Origin: Pinus tabuliformis | Lineage: Eukaryota; Streptophyta; Pinopsida; Pinales; Pinaceae | NCBI GenBank assembly: GCA_031772625.1 | Contig: CM062805.1 | Coordinates: 803,301,592-803,365,591 of the forward strand | Direction of reading: 5' to 3' | Length of the DNA stretch: 64,000 bases | Shown: piece after piece, positions 10,914 to 22,963 of the stretch | Layout of the letters: every line of letters begins with the position of its first letter | Position numbering within the stretch: the first letter of the stretch is position 1 | The notes under the pieces: generated by a model | What the model was told of the DNA's origin: nothing | What the model saw: the letters and a program-made list of their open reading frames with translations, nothing else | Database searches by the model: none | Position numbers and translations under genes: made by a program

Positions 10914-13900
10914 ATGGTAGCCCCCATTTCCCTAAATGTCGCGCCCACGAATTAACCTCATAAAGACTTAAATTATCTACCCTTGGCCGACAGAGATTTC
11001 CAAATAAAAGACCTATCTGGTGACAAGAATCATCTTCAGACCTTCTGCCAAATTAGAGATAGTCATCTAAGCAACTTTGACATTTTTGGATTGTTGGAAG
11101 CAAACCTTCCCATGTACTTCCTTCCCTCAGTCCATGTTTTCCCAGACATCATTCACCAATGTTGTGCTAGCTATGACCCTGTCCACAGAGCAGTTATGTC
11201 ACCTTCCCAAACTGTCCCTTTTTCCGTAACTGCTAAATCCATCAATGACATGATACATTTTCATTCCACTGAGCCCCTTGCTCGTATTTCCATGGGATTT
11301 TTTATTAAAAAAGCTTCTCAATTGCCCAACTCAGAGATAACCCGAATTGCTCAGATGTTCATGAAACCAAACTGCCAGCCCCAAGGCCCACCTCCCTATT
11401 TTCATACCTGGTTCACTGAGACTGGAAAACTCATTCTTGACACAATATCCTTGATCTTGGGATTTAAGTCCAGTGAATATTTGGATGATATCACCCTGGT
11501 TCTATTATCTATCTTTACTCCAGGACAGCCCCCTATTGTCAAGTATGACTACAGCACTTTTATTGCCAACAAAATCCATGACCAATTCCTGAATTTGGAT
11601 AGAGAAGGAGTTTTCAAATACACTTCTTTTATATACCATCTATTATTACATTATCAGCCAGATAGCTTTCCATTTCCCATTAGGAAATTAGACTCAAAAG
11701 GAAATCGGAGGTTTGTGATCTTTTGGAGCTCAGTCTTCCATAATTGTGACTCCCCTTATACCTATAGTGAATTCATTGACTTATTTATACACCCTGCCTC
11801 CACTATGTTGATAGGAGCTCCTCCTCCTAGGATCACTGGTGATATGAAGAAGATTTTGCAGCTTTCCAAACAATACAGGTTAGGTGACTGTTACCTCTAC
11901 CAGAATCACACAAAAATCAGAATGTATGGATGTGAACTTTGCCCTCTCAATTTTCCTAGATATGTGCCCATGAGGTTATTTGCATTAGAATATTTTAGGC
12001 AGATAATCAATGTATACTTAACCCACTTTTGTAATGCAAAGAAAAAGGATCAGCTGAGAATCAAAAACCAGTTAGGCCCTTATGTCATCAATTCTAGGGA
12101 TGCATGGAAAGATGCTGAGAGCATATTAGAAGAACACCTTAGATTGAAGAAAAAAAAAAATTGGGTGCCATAGGACCCATGTAGTTTCATAAGTGACAGA
12201 AGGGTAAGAAACAGGCTATCAGTGTATGTACATCATAGGATCCCAAAAATTGAACAGTTTGCAAATCAAGAGGAATGGGTAGAAGGGACATTAATAGAAG
12301 AGATTAGTGAGCAAGAAAAGATGGAAAAAGCTATGAAAGATCTTGAAAAAACCCTTGACCTGGACTCTTTTGGATAGGTATTTTTCAAGCTACCTCAACA
12401 ATCAGGAGTTGGAACATCCTCTGCATGAACTTCTCGGTAGCTTGCATAGAAAACCAACACATCAGTCATAGGGACTTCAAAGGGTAAAGAGGTAGAAACT
12501 ACAAAGCAACCAATAATGACTCATCAGCCAGGGGGGTCCAAAGAACAGGAACAAGTACAAATTCCTCCAGCCAAAACTAAAGTAGCAAAAATTCCAACAC
12601 TGCAAAATTCTCTAAATGAGGAAAGAAGCAAGAAGAGAGACAGAGAAGAGGCCACACCTATCAGTGGACCTGATGAACAACCAGGAGAAAAGAGACAAAG
12701 ACTGAATCCTCTGTTAGAAGAGGAAATTATTGAAGAAACAACAGAAAGTCTAAGAGGTGAGAGGGTAATCAGCCAACGAACTTCCCTAGTGATAGAAACA
12801 TCAAATAGCTCCCATAGGCAAGAGCTGCATAGTGTAGAGGTGTTGTCCACCAGGCCACAAAGCAAACAGGCCTCAAACATCAAGAAAACTTTCACAGACA
12901 TAAAGGCCAAGAATGATCCCGTGAGAATTGAAATCTATAATCAATACTTGAAAATGATCCCCTCAACCCAGCAAAGATTGATGTCCGCCTATGACATTAA
13001 AGAAGGTATAATGTTAATGAGTTATTTTAATCCAAAGGTACAACAACCCAAGTTGGCAGCAGATTACATCAGAACAAACTTGGAGGTCCTAGCCAAAGAC
13101 ATTCATCCATTGGACCAAATTGAACTTCACAAACAGACTCGGGAAATGGTTTATTCCACACTAACTGACAAAGCAATGTTGGCCCACTAGTTACAAAGTT
13201 CCTTAGACAACACAATAGCTTAGTTGCATTGGGAGAAAGTTTCTTCTCTTGCCAAGGATAACAAAATCAAATCCTTAGAAGAGATCATCATGGAATTGGG
13301 ACATGACCCTATAGATGCTAAAGGCATAAAGGCACTAATCAAGAAGAAGGAAGAGGACATTACTTCCCTGTGGAAATAGCTGAAGCTACCTCCTTCAAGG
13401 CACCCTTAGACTGGAGAAATCATAGAGCAAAAATCAGAGGAAGACATGATGGACCTGCTCATGAAACTCAATGAAAGATTAACTGATACAGAGCAAGCAC
13501 TTGAAAAAGCATTAAAAGAGAAGCAAGGAGAGTCGACCTCCCAGCCACCTGAGGTAATACCTATAGTCACAACTGCAGTCCCCTCAACAATTGGATCAGT
13601 ATTGGCTCCTAATTTCCCAGCAGCCACAACAGAAGTAATTACAGGTACAGAAACAACAGCAACAGCACCAAGCAGCAGTACTAGTATGAGCATAGAAGAA
13701 TTGATAAAGGCCATGGAAGAATTGAGACTCTAAGTATCAGAATTGAAACAAGTGAAAGAGAAATTGGCAAAAGTAGAAAAGAGTTATGATAAATCCAAAA
13801 TAAGTGTGGAAGAGAAAATAAGAGAGGTTAAAGCATTAGAGAGTAAAGTGAGAACATTAGAGAAGGATCTCACTATGGATAAGCCTCTGACAGAAATCAA

Positions 13901-14557
13901 AGGAATTCTTTGGACCAACATCAATCAATCCCTAAACAATGTTTGGCCATCTATCCAAAATATTTATGAGCAAATTGACTTAGTGAATGCAGCACATGGA
14001 GAAATTTAAATATCAAGAGCTTTATTAGGACAAATGCCTGATCAAGCCAAACGACTCATAAATTTTTTGAATAACAGAAATAGGGAACAACTGGAACAAC
14101 TCAGCAATTCAGACAGGATAGGCACCATTTTGAAAATCAAAAAAGTTCTAACCAAGAGAACTTTAATGCAGAATTTGGAAAGAAGATGCCAAGATATGCA
14201 AGTAGAAATTAATTCTTTCATGGAAAGGTTTACAGTGTTGCAGGATAAAGGGATACCAAGTCTTTTAGGAAATGATGACCGTCTTATGAAACACATAGAT
14301 TATGTACATAAGTTGAACAAATATGTTGTTGATCAAGTTAGTTCATCAACAAGTGCTTCAGGAGTAAAAGCACTCCCCACAGGCCAAATTCTCTATGATA
14401 AGAGAACTTATTTTATATTGAGCATGAGGTAAAACATTTGTTTCAGCTCCAGCCTAATTTTTTTAGATAAACAAAAGCTGATGAAACCCTAAGGAAACTT
14501 TAGAAGCAAAAATTTCCAGAGCAACAATTGTGGGAAGACATTTTGGGGATTTTGTAA
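10914..14557 (+). pseudogene. LTR-borne ~1,200-codon coiled-coil ORF, 5' LTR copy
   Basis: I do not recognise the family. The start ATGGTAGCC at 10914 is chosen because the same ATG opens the frame in the other LTR copy (39588) and the two agree downstream. Regions in order: an N-terminal block of about 490 codons rich in aromatic residues, holding the best open stretch (10983-12170, to IRMYGCELCP and the motif WVP); a charged linker with basic, nuclear-signal-like patches (EERSKKRDREE, EKRQRLNP) at 12600-12720; a middle block (DPVRIEIYNQYLKMIPSTQQ); then long heptad-like helices (13446-14010) and a C-terminal helical block ending QQLWEDILGIL-like at the stop TAA. In-frame stops include TAA 10953, TAG 12171, TAG 12375, TGA 12426, TAG 12438, TAG 12447 and TAG 14501, and a deletion near 13190 removes a helical repeat present in the other copy. 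Expression would come from the LTR TATA box. Confidence 0.75.
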
Positions 14558-14971
14558 ATTTCTCTTAAGTAAAACATAGATTTCGGGTTATTTTTCCACG
14601 ATAAACTAAACAGAGATGAACGAGGATCAAGTGGGTCAAAGTGTATCGAAACAGGATTGAAGAACATCCAACAAAGATGGAGTATCCAGCACAGAGTATC
14701 AGTGGAAGACAGCTGTAAACCGACTCGAAGAACCTACCTCCAGTACATCCGATAAAGACGGAACAGCCAACACAGCAGTAGTTTATCGCTTCCCTATTTT
14801 CGAGATTGTTTGTCTCTATCTTTTGTAAAAAAGGGAATTAGTCATCACTAGATATTATCTCCATCAGATATTTTGTAAGATATTTTGATATTTTGCATAA
14901 ATACCCCCCCAAACGAAGTATTTGGGGTTAGTGGGTATTCATAGATTTTGCGGTAATACTGAAATTTTTGG

Positions 14972-14977
14972 AATAAA
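14972..14977 (+). terminator. Poly(A) signal candidate, element B 5' LTR
   Basis: AATAAA about 415 bp after the stop of the LTR-borne frame, conserved at 43622-43627 in the other LTR with identical flanks (ggaataaaaagttgttgg). It would end either the LTR gene transcript or the element RNA. Confidence 0.45.
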
Positions 14978-15735
14978 AAGTTGTTGGAACCATCTGTTGT
15001 CTGGCTCACTAGATGAGGAATTGATGCAGAAGACTTGTCACAGAATTCTTGAATCAAACTCCAGATAAATAAGTCCCCTATATCTCATGTTTTACAGTTT
15101 TCTTGTTTGCTATATCATCTGTGTTTTATAATCTGAATGGTAAAGAAAATGATTAATTCAGAGTTTTCTTAAACTGCACTCTGTCTTCAATCATTATTAT
15201 TCTCTGTGTTTTCTTCAAAATTAATATAATCAGTGAATTCTTAATTGCTCCTACTTCCTGATTCTTGCATGTTGTCTATTTGCTAAGGAATTCTTAATTT
15301 CTCCTTAACATTAAACATCCATTTTCCCTCTTTCAATACGTTGAAGGATTCTTAATTTCCTTTCATCCGTTGAGTCCATTCCATCTGATTTGAGCCTAAA
15401 TTTTCTCTAGGCTTGACTACCTTTCTCTGTGATACCATCCTCTGTTAAGAAACCAAATCTAGAAAGCCATCCTTCTTTGACTCCATCATGCCCAATGGAC
15501 TAAACTATTCAGTTTGCCTCACTGTTCTATTGAATTCCACAATCCAAACCCAAAAAAAAAACCCTTGAACTTCATAACTAGCCTAACACATTTTAAAACA
15601 AAGCTAAATCATAAGGAGAGATCCCTCTTTGGATATAGATTGGCTAGAATCTGTATCTAAAAGATTGTTATATGGTTACCTCGGCCGTATTCCCTTTCTT
15701 ACAACTTTGGGGAACAACCTGAGTGATAACATCAT

Positions 15736-15755
15736 TGGAGACTCCACTGGGGACT
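15736..15755 (+). promoter_or_regulatory. Element B primer-binding site
   Basis: TGGAGACTCCACTGGGGACT starts 5 nt after the LTR. It is a variant of the site in element C (TGGCGACTCCGCTGGGGACT). From memory this type is assigned to tRNA-Arg in Ogre/Tat elements; I cannot verify the match here. Confidence 0.75.
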
Positions 15756-15766
15756 GAATAATTCGT

Positions 15767-17490
15767 TTGTTACTACTATATGTTTTGAACAGTTGTTTCA
15801 TATTCTTGATCAGTTCCTTTCTTCAAAAGTCTTCTAGGAAAATTCAAAGTTCCAAATATCTAAAAATTCCTAGAAGAGGTTGTCAAAGTTGTATCCTTAA
15901 ATTATTCCAAGAAAAAACCAAAAATACCACCTATAAATTGGCTCCAAAGAAGATACGTTACACTAGATCAAATCCAGATCCTAAACCCCCACCTGTCTTT
16001 GAAAATCCTAATATGATTCCTAGGATCCTTAGAAGCCAGGAAAGCGAAGAAATTTCTGCTAATTTACACCTTGACAAACATTCGCAGAACCCCAATCAAA
16101 CTAAGCTTACCTCTGAAAAACACCAAATCTTTCTGTCATTGCTGCAGCTTCTTCAAGTTCTCCATCAACACCTCAAACTATCCTTCCCACTCCTCCATCT
16201 ACAACATACATTTCCACTGTTACCCCGCTCTTCTAATTGTCACACTCATATATGCAAACATGGCAAACTGATATACTCCCCTGCAATTATCTGCAAATCC
16301 AGGGGCTATGCCCCACGATTATCAAAGTAAAATCACCTATTTTGAAGGTACTGGCACTTACATAGCTCAACAACATACCAAGAAAATGACTGATTATTTT
16401 GAAAATTATGAGATTGATGATGATGATGTCAAAATGAAAGTATTTGTGCAAAGTTTAACTAGAGATATTAGAACATGGTTTAGAGCCCTCCTTGCAAACA
16501 ATATAAATGACCCACAAGATCTTTATTAGACCTTCTTGAACAGATGGGAAAATAAGAAAGATCCTCTCCACATTTTATCAGAATATGAAGGCTTAAAGAG
16601 AGGTACCCAAGAAACTGTCCAAGATTACTGTACCAGATTCAATAATGTCTACAATGCCATTCCTCAAAATCTTAGACCTCCTCCAGATTTGGCCTTGATT
16701 AAATTACCTGATGCATTTCATTCAGATATGACATACCAACTTATGGAAAGAGCTCCTCGAGACTTAGAAGAGGTGCAGAGTATAGTTGTCAGTGTTGAGG
16801 CCAACCTGATTTCTAAATGAGCTCGAGCCAGAGTTGAAAGGAAGATATCTATCAAAGAAGAACCTTTTTCCTTTGACAGAAATTAGATTCTATTATTAAA
16901 GGAATGGATAGACTTGGTGATAGAGTAGAAACAATTGAGAGAAAATCCCCTTGGTATGGTCAACCGAGCAATAATGGGAGAAATCCAAATTTCAGAAGAA
17001 ACTAAAACACTAATACTGGAAAGACTGGGCCTGACCAAAACATTAGGCCCCCATTCCCGAAAAATTATGTTGAAGCCTCAACTTCTGATCAACCAACAGA
17101 AGACACTCAAATTAACTTAATGGGCCTCAATGATGAACAACAAGTTTTCTTGACCCAATAAGACCAAGAAGCTCACACTCTTAAAAAATTCCAAACTCAA
17201 CCAGGTGAATCATTTGATTTTAGGGAGGGATATGATACAGACATTTATGAAGTTCACAAGAAATACAAATTGAGGAGTAGAAGAATAGATGCCCCTGAGG
17301 CCAAAAAACAGAAAGAAACCAAGCAACCTAAAAAAGCTAAGAACAATAACGCACCTGTGCAAACCCTTCATAGAACAACTCCTAACCCAAATAATCCAAT
17401 AGTTGAAGATGTATCAGACAATCAACGACCTAGAAAACAGCCTTCCACTTCCACTCCTCCCAAAGGAAATGTGGAAGAACCTCCATAAAT
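15767..17490 (+). pseudogene. gag: Element B gag
   Basis: This is the remains of the structural Gag polyprotein that coats element RNA. A low-complexity Ser/Thr/Pro region (about 16130-16240) precedes the capsid-type core at 16308-16820, which reads DYQSKITYFEGTGTY, then VFVQSLTRDIRTWF and LNRWENKKDPLH, then GTQETVQDYCTRF, a layout typical of the Retrotrans_gag family. A charged tail rich in Lys and Pro follows (17220-17487). Breaks include TAG at 16527, TGA at 16818 and frame changes near 16870 and 17200. I see no clear zinc knuckle. Gag is normally fused to protease in this branch, and the protease frame follows directly. Confidence 0.75.
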
Positions 17491-17494
17491 TTAC

Positions 17495-18460
17495 TTGGAA
17501 GAAACTTCGGTCCATAACATCACTCCTGAAAAAGAGAAAAACACTGAAAATACAGCAGAAAAAAACAATCTCACTGTCCAGAATACAAAAACTCAAACTG
17601 AAAAACTTTTCAATCTTGAGACTGAAATAAGCAAATTAAAGATAGCCATTCCATTGATAGAATTGGCTAAACATAATGTATACAGAGCTCAAATTAATAG
17701 ATCACTCCAAAATTTGGTGAAAAAAGACTCAGTAAATATCTTTAATGACCAGCCTGAATTAATTTTTGGCCCTGAGGTAAACGGAAAATCAATAGATGGA
17801 GGGGTCCCTTCTTTCAATGTAATTTTGAACATACATGATAAAATACTTCATAATGAATGTTTGATTCTAGTGCTTCTCATACTTTAATGCATAAATCTGT
17901 AATGGAGAAGTTGGACCTAGATATTACCAGGCCATACAAAGACTTATTCTCTTTTGACTCAAGCCAGGTCAGATGTCTAGGATTGATCAAAGATTTATGT
18001 GTATCACTAGTTCAATATCCCACCAAGACCATTTTAATGGACATAGTGGTAGCTGATATTCCCCCAAAATATGGCATGTTGTTGTCTAGATCATCGGGTG
18101 TAAAGCTCCAAGGATCTTTACAATTGGACCTGTCCTATGCTACTATTTCAGTATTTGGTCAACCAAAGAGATTGTACCAAGAAACTTTAATGAAATATGT
18201 GGTAAGTAGTCAGGAGAAACCCCAGAATTTTCTCATCTACTCCATGCACTTTGACATGGACTCCTTCATTCTCTACAATGCTGAAATTAACCCACCAACT
18301 AATGTCAAGGTTTTAGAACTTGAACAAGAAGAAATTATAAACCAAAAGTCTAGTGTTGAGATTCAAGAAATTTCTGAGAAAAATGATATATCAGACACTC
18401 AAGAGAAGATAGATGAAACTAAAAAACTAGATCTCCCTAGTAAACAAATTTCTGAGACTC
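17495..18460 (+). pseudogene. pro: Element B aspartic protease and linkers
   Basis: The protease would cut the Gag-Pol polyprotein. A linker (17495-17860) leads into the active-site motif FDSSAS at 17860, where DSGAS or DGGAS is usual. It continues through the LDLDITRP and MLLSRS regions near 18080-18095, where a GRS-like motif of retropepsins would be expected. A frameshift lies at about 17860 between linker and active site. From 18200 the frame continues as a charged linker into the extra RNase H. The catalytic Asp is retained, but Ser replaces the usual Gly. Confidence 0.7.
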
Positions 18461-18469
18461 CAGATACCA

Positions 18470-18905
18470 AATATGAACATGAGATCTTTTGGTACTTAGA
18501 ATTTTATGGATCAGTTAATAAATTAGGGGCAGCAGCAGGGATTTTGGTACACAATCTAGAAAATGATCAACCTGAAGTGCACGCTTACAGATTAAACTTC
18601 AGATGCACCAATAATATGGTTGAATATGAAGCCCTGTTGCTAGGACTTAAATTGATCAAAAGTTTGGGGGCAATCAAGGTATCAGTTTTGGGAGACTCTG
18701 ATGTGGTCATTCAACAGAAAAAAGGGAACTTCCTCACAAATGATCCTAGAATAAGATCTTACAAAGTAGTAGCAATTGAGATCCTTAATACATTTTTGGA
18801 AACACAGCTTGCCAAAATTCCAAGAAAACATAATTGCATGCACACAACTTGGTAACATTTTCCAGCACTTGTAAATTACCATTTGAACCTAATCATCAAT
18901 TTACA
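18470..18905 (+). pseudogene. Element B extra RNase H, placed before RT
   Basis: This is a second RNase H of the archaeal-like type known from Tat-branch elements. The order of motifs is recognisable: LEFYGSVNKLGAAAGILV (the first catalytic Asp of a FDGS-type motif has become Tyr), NNMVEYEALLLGL with the Glu, and VLGDSDVVIQQ with the second Asp. The terminal Asp region is disrupted: a frameshift near 18840 moves the reading into MHAHNLVTFSSTCKLPF, where His replaces the expected Asp. Its location between protease and RT differs from element C, where the extra RNase H follows integrase. Confidence 0.7.
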
Positions 18906-19709
18906 GCTAAGATTAGACACAGGCTAGCCATACCTGACAATGTAAAGAATTGGCAAGTGTTTGACAATGATATTCAGATTAACAATTTCTTGACCCTAAA
19001 AGAAGAATTTTCTAGCACTAATATAGGCACGGACACTGTTAGTGAGGTTAATCAAATAGACAAAATTGAAACAGACATTACAGCAGAAATTGAAACTCAA
19101 ATACTTCACCCAACATATTTTATCAATAAAAAGTTGCAAGATCTTAAATAAGTAGACATCGACGAGATTATTGGAGGAGAATCTGAAGTTATTAATTTAA
19201 AAGACAATTATTTGCCCACCAGATTAACTCCTTTGGAAGAGTTCTTTGATTCTAATGATATCCCAAAGAAACCCAAGATGCAACCTCTAAATGCAGAAAT
19301 TGAAGACTGTAACAGAGGAACTAAAGAAAATCCAAAAATGATAAAATTATCCAAAACTTTACCCCCTTATCAAAAGCTTAAATATGTTGAACTCATCAAA
19401 TAATTCCAGGATGTTTTTGCCTAGAGCTATGAAGATCTGAAATCTTATGACACCTCTGTAATTCAACATACAATACCCCTCAAGGAAAATCAAAAACCAT
19501 TCAAGCAAAAGCTCAGAAGAATTAACCCTGTACTACTCCCCTTAATTGAAAAAGAAATCAAAAGAATGTATGAAGCAGGGATAATTGCTCCTATCAGGTT
19601 TTCAGAGTGGGTGTCTAATTTAGCACCCACTAGGAAGAAAATAGGAGAAATCAGATTGTGTGTCGATTTAAGGAATGTAAATAAGGTTTATTTAAAAGAC
19701 CACTACCCG
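18906..19709 (+). pseudogene. pol: Element B linker and N-terminal RT, cut by element C
   Basis: The reading frame continues from the linker (stops TAA 19149 and TAA 19401) into the usual RT entry, FQDVFA-stop-SYEDL, where TAG at 19425 replaces the Trp codon seen in element C (FAWSYEEM). RT motifs follow: QKLRRINP, EAGIIAPI, SEWVSNLAP and RLCVDLRNVNK. The frame is cut at HYP (cactacccg) by element C and resumes at 35157 with LPKMDHILQ. Confidence 0.85.
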
Positions 19710-20762
19710 TGTCACGCGGAATGAGTTGTTAGTGCGGACACAACCGACCTTCCTAGAAGCTTAAGACTTTCTAGTGACAAACAAGACAAATAAGAGCAAT
19801 CCTTCCCTAAATATGCTTTTACAATATGAGAAATCAAGTGTTTAGATCCTACCTGTAATCCAACGCTGTTGTAGTAGTCCAGCTTCGTTGATCCGGATGA
19901 GCTACTCCTTCTCTTCGAAACCTGCATTCACTAACAATCAAACGATTAAATAGCACCTGAATATCACATAAAATAAAACATATTTAACATATAGACCAAG
20001 GAGTATATGAAACAACTCATAAATAACAAATTGTTGAGAAGAATGGACTAATTTGTATTAAAAGGTAACAAAAGGAACCATTACAACCTGAACCTTGGTG
20101 TTGTGCAAGCTCCTCCCAGGGTCCACAAGAGTTCTCCCTTACTCTGATCAGCTCACCAACCTCCCAATGGAAACAAGTAAAGATGGTAATCTCTCCTCAC
20201 AAGCTTCTACAAGGAAGTCCTAATTCCAGCAGCATCTACCCTTAGGAATGTTCAGCTTTCAACCTCCCCTCCCTCTGGTCTAATGCATGTATTTATAGTG
20301 CTGTAGAGGAAGTTAATCAGGTCCACCATCAATGGGATAAGCCCCTCTTTTGGGTGGGTTAGCTCCCCTCTTGATGGGATAAGTTCCTCTTCTATAGGGA
20401 TACATGAACCATCTGGAGGCGCTCCATACATGTCAAACAAGCTTCTAGAATGCTCTAGAAATAACCACAAGTAACTTTTTTGGAGTAAAACTTGCGCTTA
20501 TTGACCTTTACAGGAGTACGCACCCTTTTCTTTACAGACAGAGCGTACAAGTACGCAGCTATTGTGAACTTGGATTGCGTACCCGCAGGTAAGGTTGAGA
20601 GAAACTGCGTACCAGAGATAACTTGACTTTAAATGACTTTTCTCTCTTTCTTTGAGTTTGACATGGAAGGCAGAGGCATGAGACTTGCCAAGGAGGATAG
20701 TATGACAGGTGATGGAGTCATACAAACTGCAAATAGTCATGGTGACATTTTTTAGTGTAACA
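19710..20762 (-). repeat. Element C 3' LTR (lower copy)
   Basis: It starts TGTCACGCGG and ends AGTGTAACA. Minus-strand TATAAATA is the complement of 20290-20297. The extra 17 bp (acacaaccgaccttcct) near 19740 is the only sizeable difference from the upper copy. Confidence 0.95.
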
Positions 20763-20776
20763 GATTGCCCCCTAAA
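20763..20776 (-). promoter_or_regulatory. Element C polypurine tract
   Basis: In element orientation the sequence directly before the 3' LTR reads tttagggggcaatc, a short G-rich tract in the position used to prime plus-strand DNA. Element A has the related ctttaggggacaac at the same place. Confidence 0.6.
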
Positions 20777-22535
20777 GTGCGAAGCCTGAAATAGATTAGG
20801 GTTTCAAAACATCTAGGAAGGGTGAAGCACTTTATCATTTCAAGGAGTATCTTGCGGAGGACCCGGTCAGAACATGCAAATATTCAACACAAAATACATA
20901 TATAAGATGATATCACCGCTGAGGTAGGCATTCCCATACTCAGATTGAAAACTTTAACTAACAATCTAACTACTGCTCTGATACAGGAATGATTTTGCAG
21001 TACATCACAATTATAGACTTTTGTAGACACATTATGGATGCAGCCATCTGTTTATGATTGGTCTACTATATAATGAATACAAAACTCCTCACAGCCTGGA
21101 TGGTGGAAACTAGATCCAGGGTCTTCATTTCTACTTCCCGAAATGGTACGAGTCTATCCATGCGAATAAATGAGTCGATGTCGAACATGGTAGAAACCAC
21201 TCGATTACCAGTCGATGATGTAAACTGTTAACAAGTGTGAGAGAGACCACTAGTGATTTCAATGGTTCTCAAAGTACCCAGTACAATCCATGAAATGTGA
21301 ATGAATGGGTTGTTGTCGAACACGTCATGGAGTCCTTTGATCGAAAGTCAATGATGTAAATTGTCGTCAAAGGCGAGAAACCTGCCATTGATGCATGCAG
21401 ACCTCAAGGTACTAACGATCTCTAAGTCATCTTTCTAGATAATGTGCTGATGTCGATAGAGAGCGACCCGTTGCAGGCAAGCCCACAACACGAAATCATT
21501 GTTCAAGTTGAAGAAATGTTGCTGTAAGGACTGACTCAGGGATGGTCAAAATGGATGACAAGTATTTTGCATATGAATGGTTTATTTGCAGAGACCTCTT
21601 GAACACATAACGACATGACAGATGGCGTGGTAACGATTGACCCAAAGTTAATACCCAGAAATGGTTGAAGTCTTTCAAAGTGGTTTGCTCAATTTTAAGG
21701 CAAAGGATTTCCCAACCCAGGTGAATAAAAAGTGTCGTGTTCAAGAGCGGTGATAAGGTTCTTCTGTAACAAAGGATAACAAATAGGTTCACTCTTCTCT
21801 CTTTTCCCCCACCATTTCTGGCAAGTACCTCTTTATTTTTTACAAGCTTGAGGAGGATAACATATGCTTGATTATAAGCTCATCCTTCAGATGAGTCCAA
21901 CTTAGTTTAGATTCGGACCCTACGAAGGAGTGGTCCATTCCTGTTTGTAATCGAACAGGTCCTTTACTGTGAAATTTTAACGAGTCCAGTATAGGAGAAA
22001 CTCGGCGTTTTTCAATTTTTAGAGAGTCTGAAAAAACTAAAGAAGACTCCATAGTGAACTTTTTCGTAAATTTGTGTCTCCCAAGCCCAAAAAAGTATAA
22101 AATAATACCCGAGAGAACCGCTTGATCTTGCGACCAAGGAGTTCTTTCATGTTTAGTGTCGTTGACCTGAAAAGTAAAAAGCGATCAAGGACACGTCGTT
22201 TTATTTCCAATATCGAGTTTGAAACGACAAAAACCCGGCAATCTTTTCGTGTTTTTACGGTCAGAAAAGGGCTATAAGAGGACCGTCTTTTAATTCCATT
22301 TTAACAAGTGTAAAAGAAACGCTCGGCAATCTTTTCATGTTTTAGGAGTCAGAAAAGGGCTTAAAAGATGACTCTGGTTTTTTGGTTCGTGAAAAATGAT
22401 AGTTTACCCTAAAGTCCCTTTGTCTTGCACAAAAACAACACATTACTCATACCTGTTTAAGATAGGCAAAAATACATTGAAAAATATCTCTTTATGGTAA
22501 AAAATAAACAAACCAAGCATTCATTTACCCAAAAA
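20777..22535 (-). other. Element C 3' noncoding region
   Basis: I find no credible coding frame. The first part is conserved with element A. It contains a diverged ~135-bp direct repeat (21180-21450) in which 'tgtcgaacatgg', 'gattaccagtcgatgatgtaa' and 'gagagaccac' recur as 'tgtcgaacacg', 'gtcaatgatgtaa' and 'gcgagaaacc'. Element B landed in the equivalent repeat of A. The second part holds the hairpin series at 22024-22374. Confidence 0.7.
22024..22374. repeat. Three hairpins with covarying stems
   Basis: Three inverted repeats with purine-rich loops: GAGTCT/AGACTC (22024-22049), ACGGTC/GACCGT (22257-22286) and GAGTCA/TGACTC (22346-22374). The last two sit in an 88-bp direct repeat beginning cggcaatcttttc (22236 and 22324). 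Loops share the word agaaaagggct-aa. Related hairpins occur in element A. Confidence 0.6.
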
Positions 22536-22538
22536 ACC

Positions 22539-22546
22539 TATAAAAA
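22539..22546 (+). promoter_or_regulatory. Possible TATA box for PMD-like gene
   Basis: TATAAAAA about 420 bp upstream of the plus-strand ATG at 22964. No other promoter element is evident; this is position-based only. Confidence 0.3.
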
Positions 22547-22963
22547 GACTTTTTACCATGTCATTTTTACCATTTTACTGTTGAGGGAGAGAAAAGGGCT
22601 TTTGACAAGAAACTTCCCGTGGACTTTGCGGAGAATCCAACCGTCAGAATCGAACGCCGTTTCACCAGGTATTCTACAACATCCTTCTCTTAATTTCCAT
22701 CCGTTTAGAATTCATTTTTAGGTTTTTATTTGATTTTTTGGAGGCCTTTGGGTTTCAAGATGCGCCCTTTGGGGTACGCAGGTCATGCACTGCTGACCTG
22801 TGTACCCTGATATTTTCTCAATGGGGAAAATATCGAGCGTACGCACCCAGCCTTAAGGGCAGCTGCGTACATACGCTCTGTCCCTAAAAGCCAGGGTGCG
22901 TACCACGCAAAACGCATTTTGAAACCCTCATTCCTCCAAAATGGACCAACATTTTAAAAATTT

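Larger units (their letters stand above)
9021..15731 (+). repeat. Element B 5' LTR, 6,711 bp, with internal ORF
   Basis: It is collinear with 37694-44381 from end to end. By eye about nine differences occur in the first 120 bp. Contents in order: 9021-10019 AT-rich U3; TATA box at 10020; leader; a ~1,200-codon frame (10914-14557); AATAAA at 14972-14977, conserved in the other copy; then about 750 bp to the LTR end. This is far longer than a typical plant LTR. Confidence 0.9.

Noticed and set aside
12524-12910. 128-codon minus-strand frame in the B LTR, with a similar frame at 41195-41539
   Set aside because: It is antisense to the charged linker of the LTR-borne ORF and its Ser/Leu-rich composition is the expected shadow of Glu/Lys/Arg codons.
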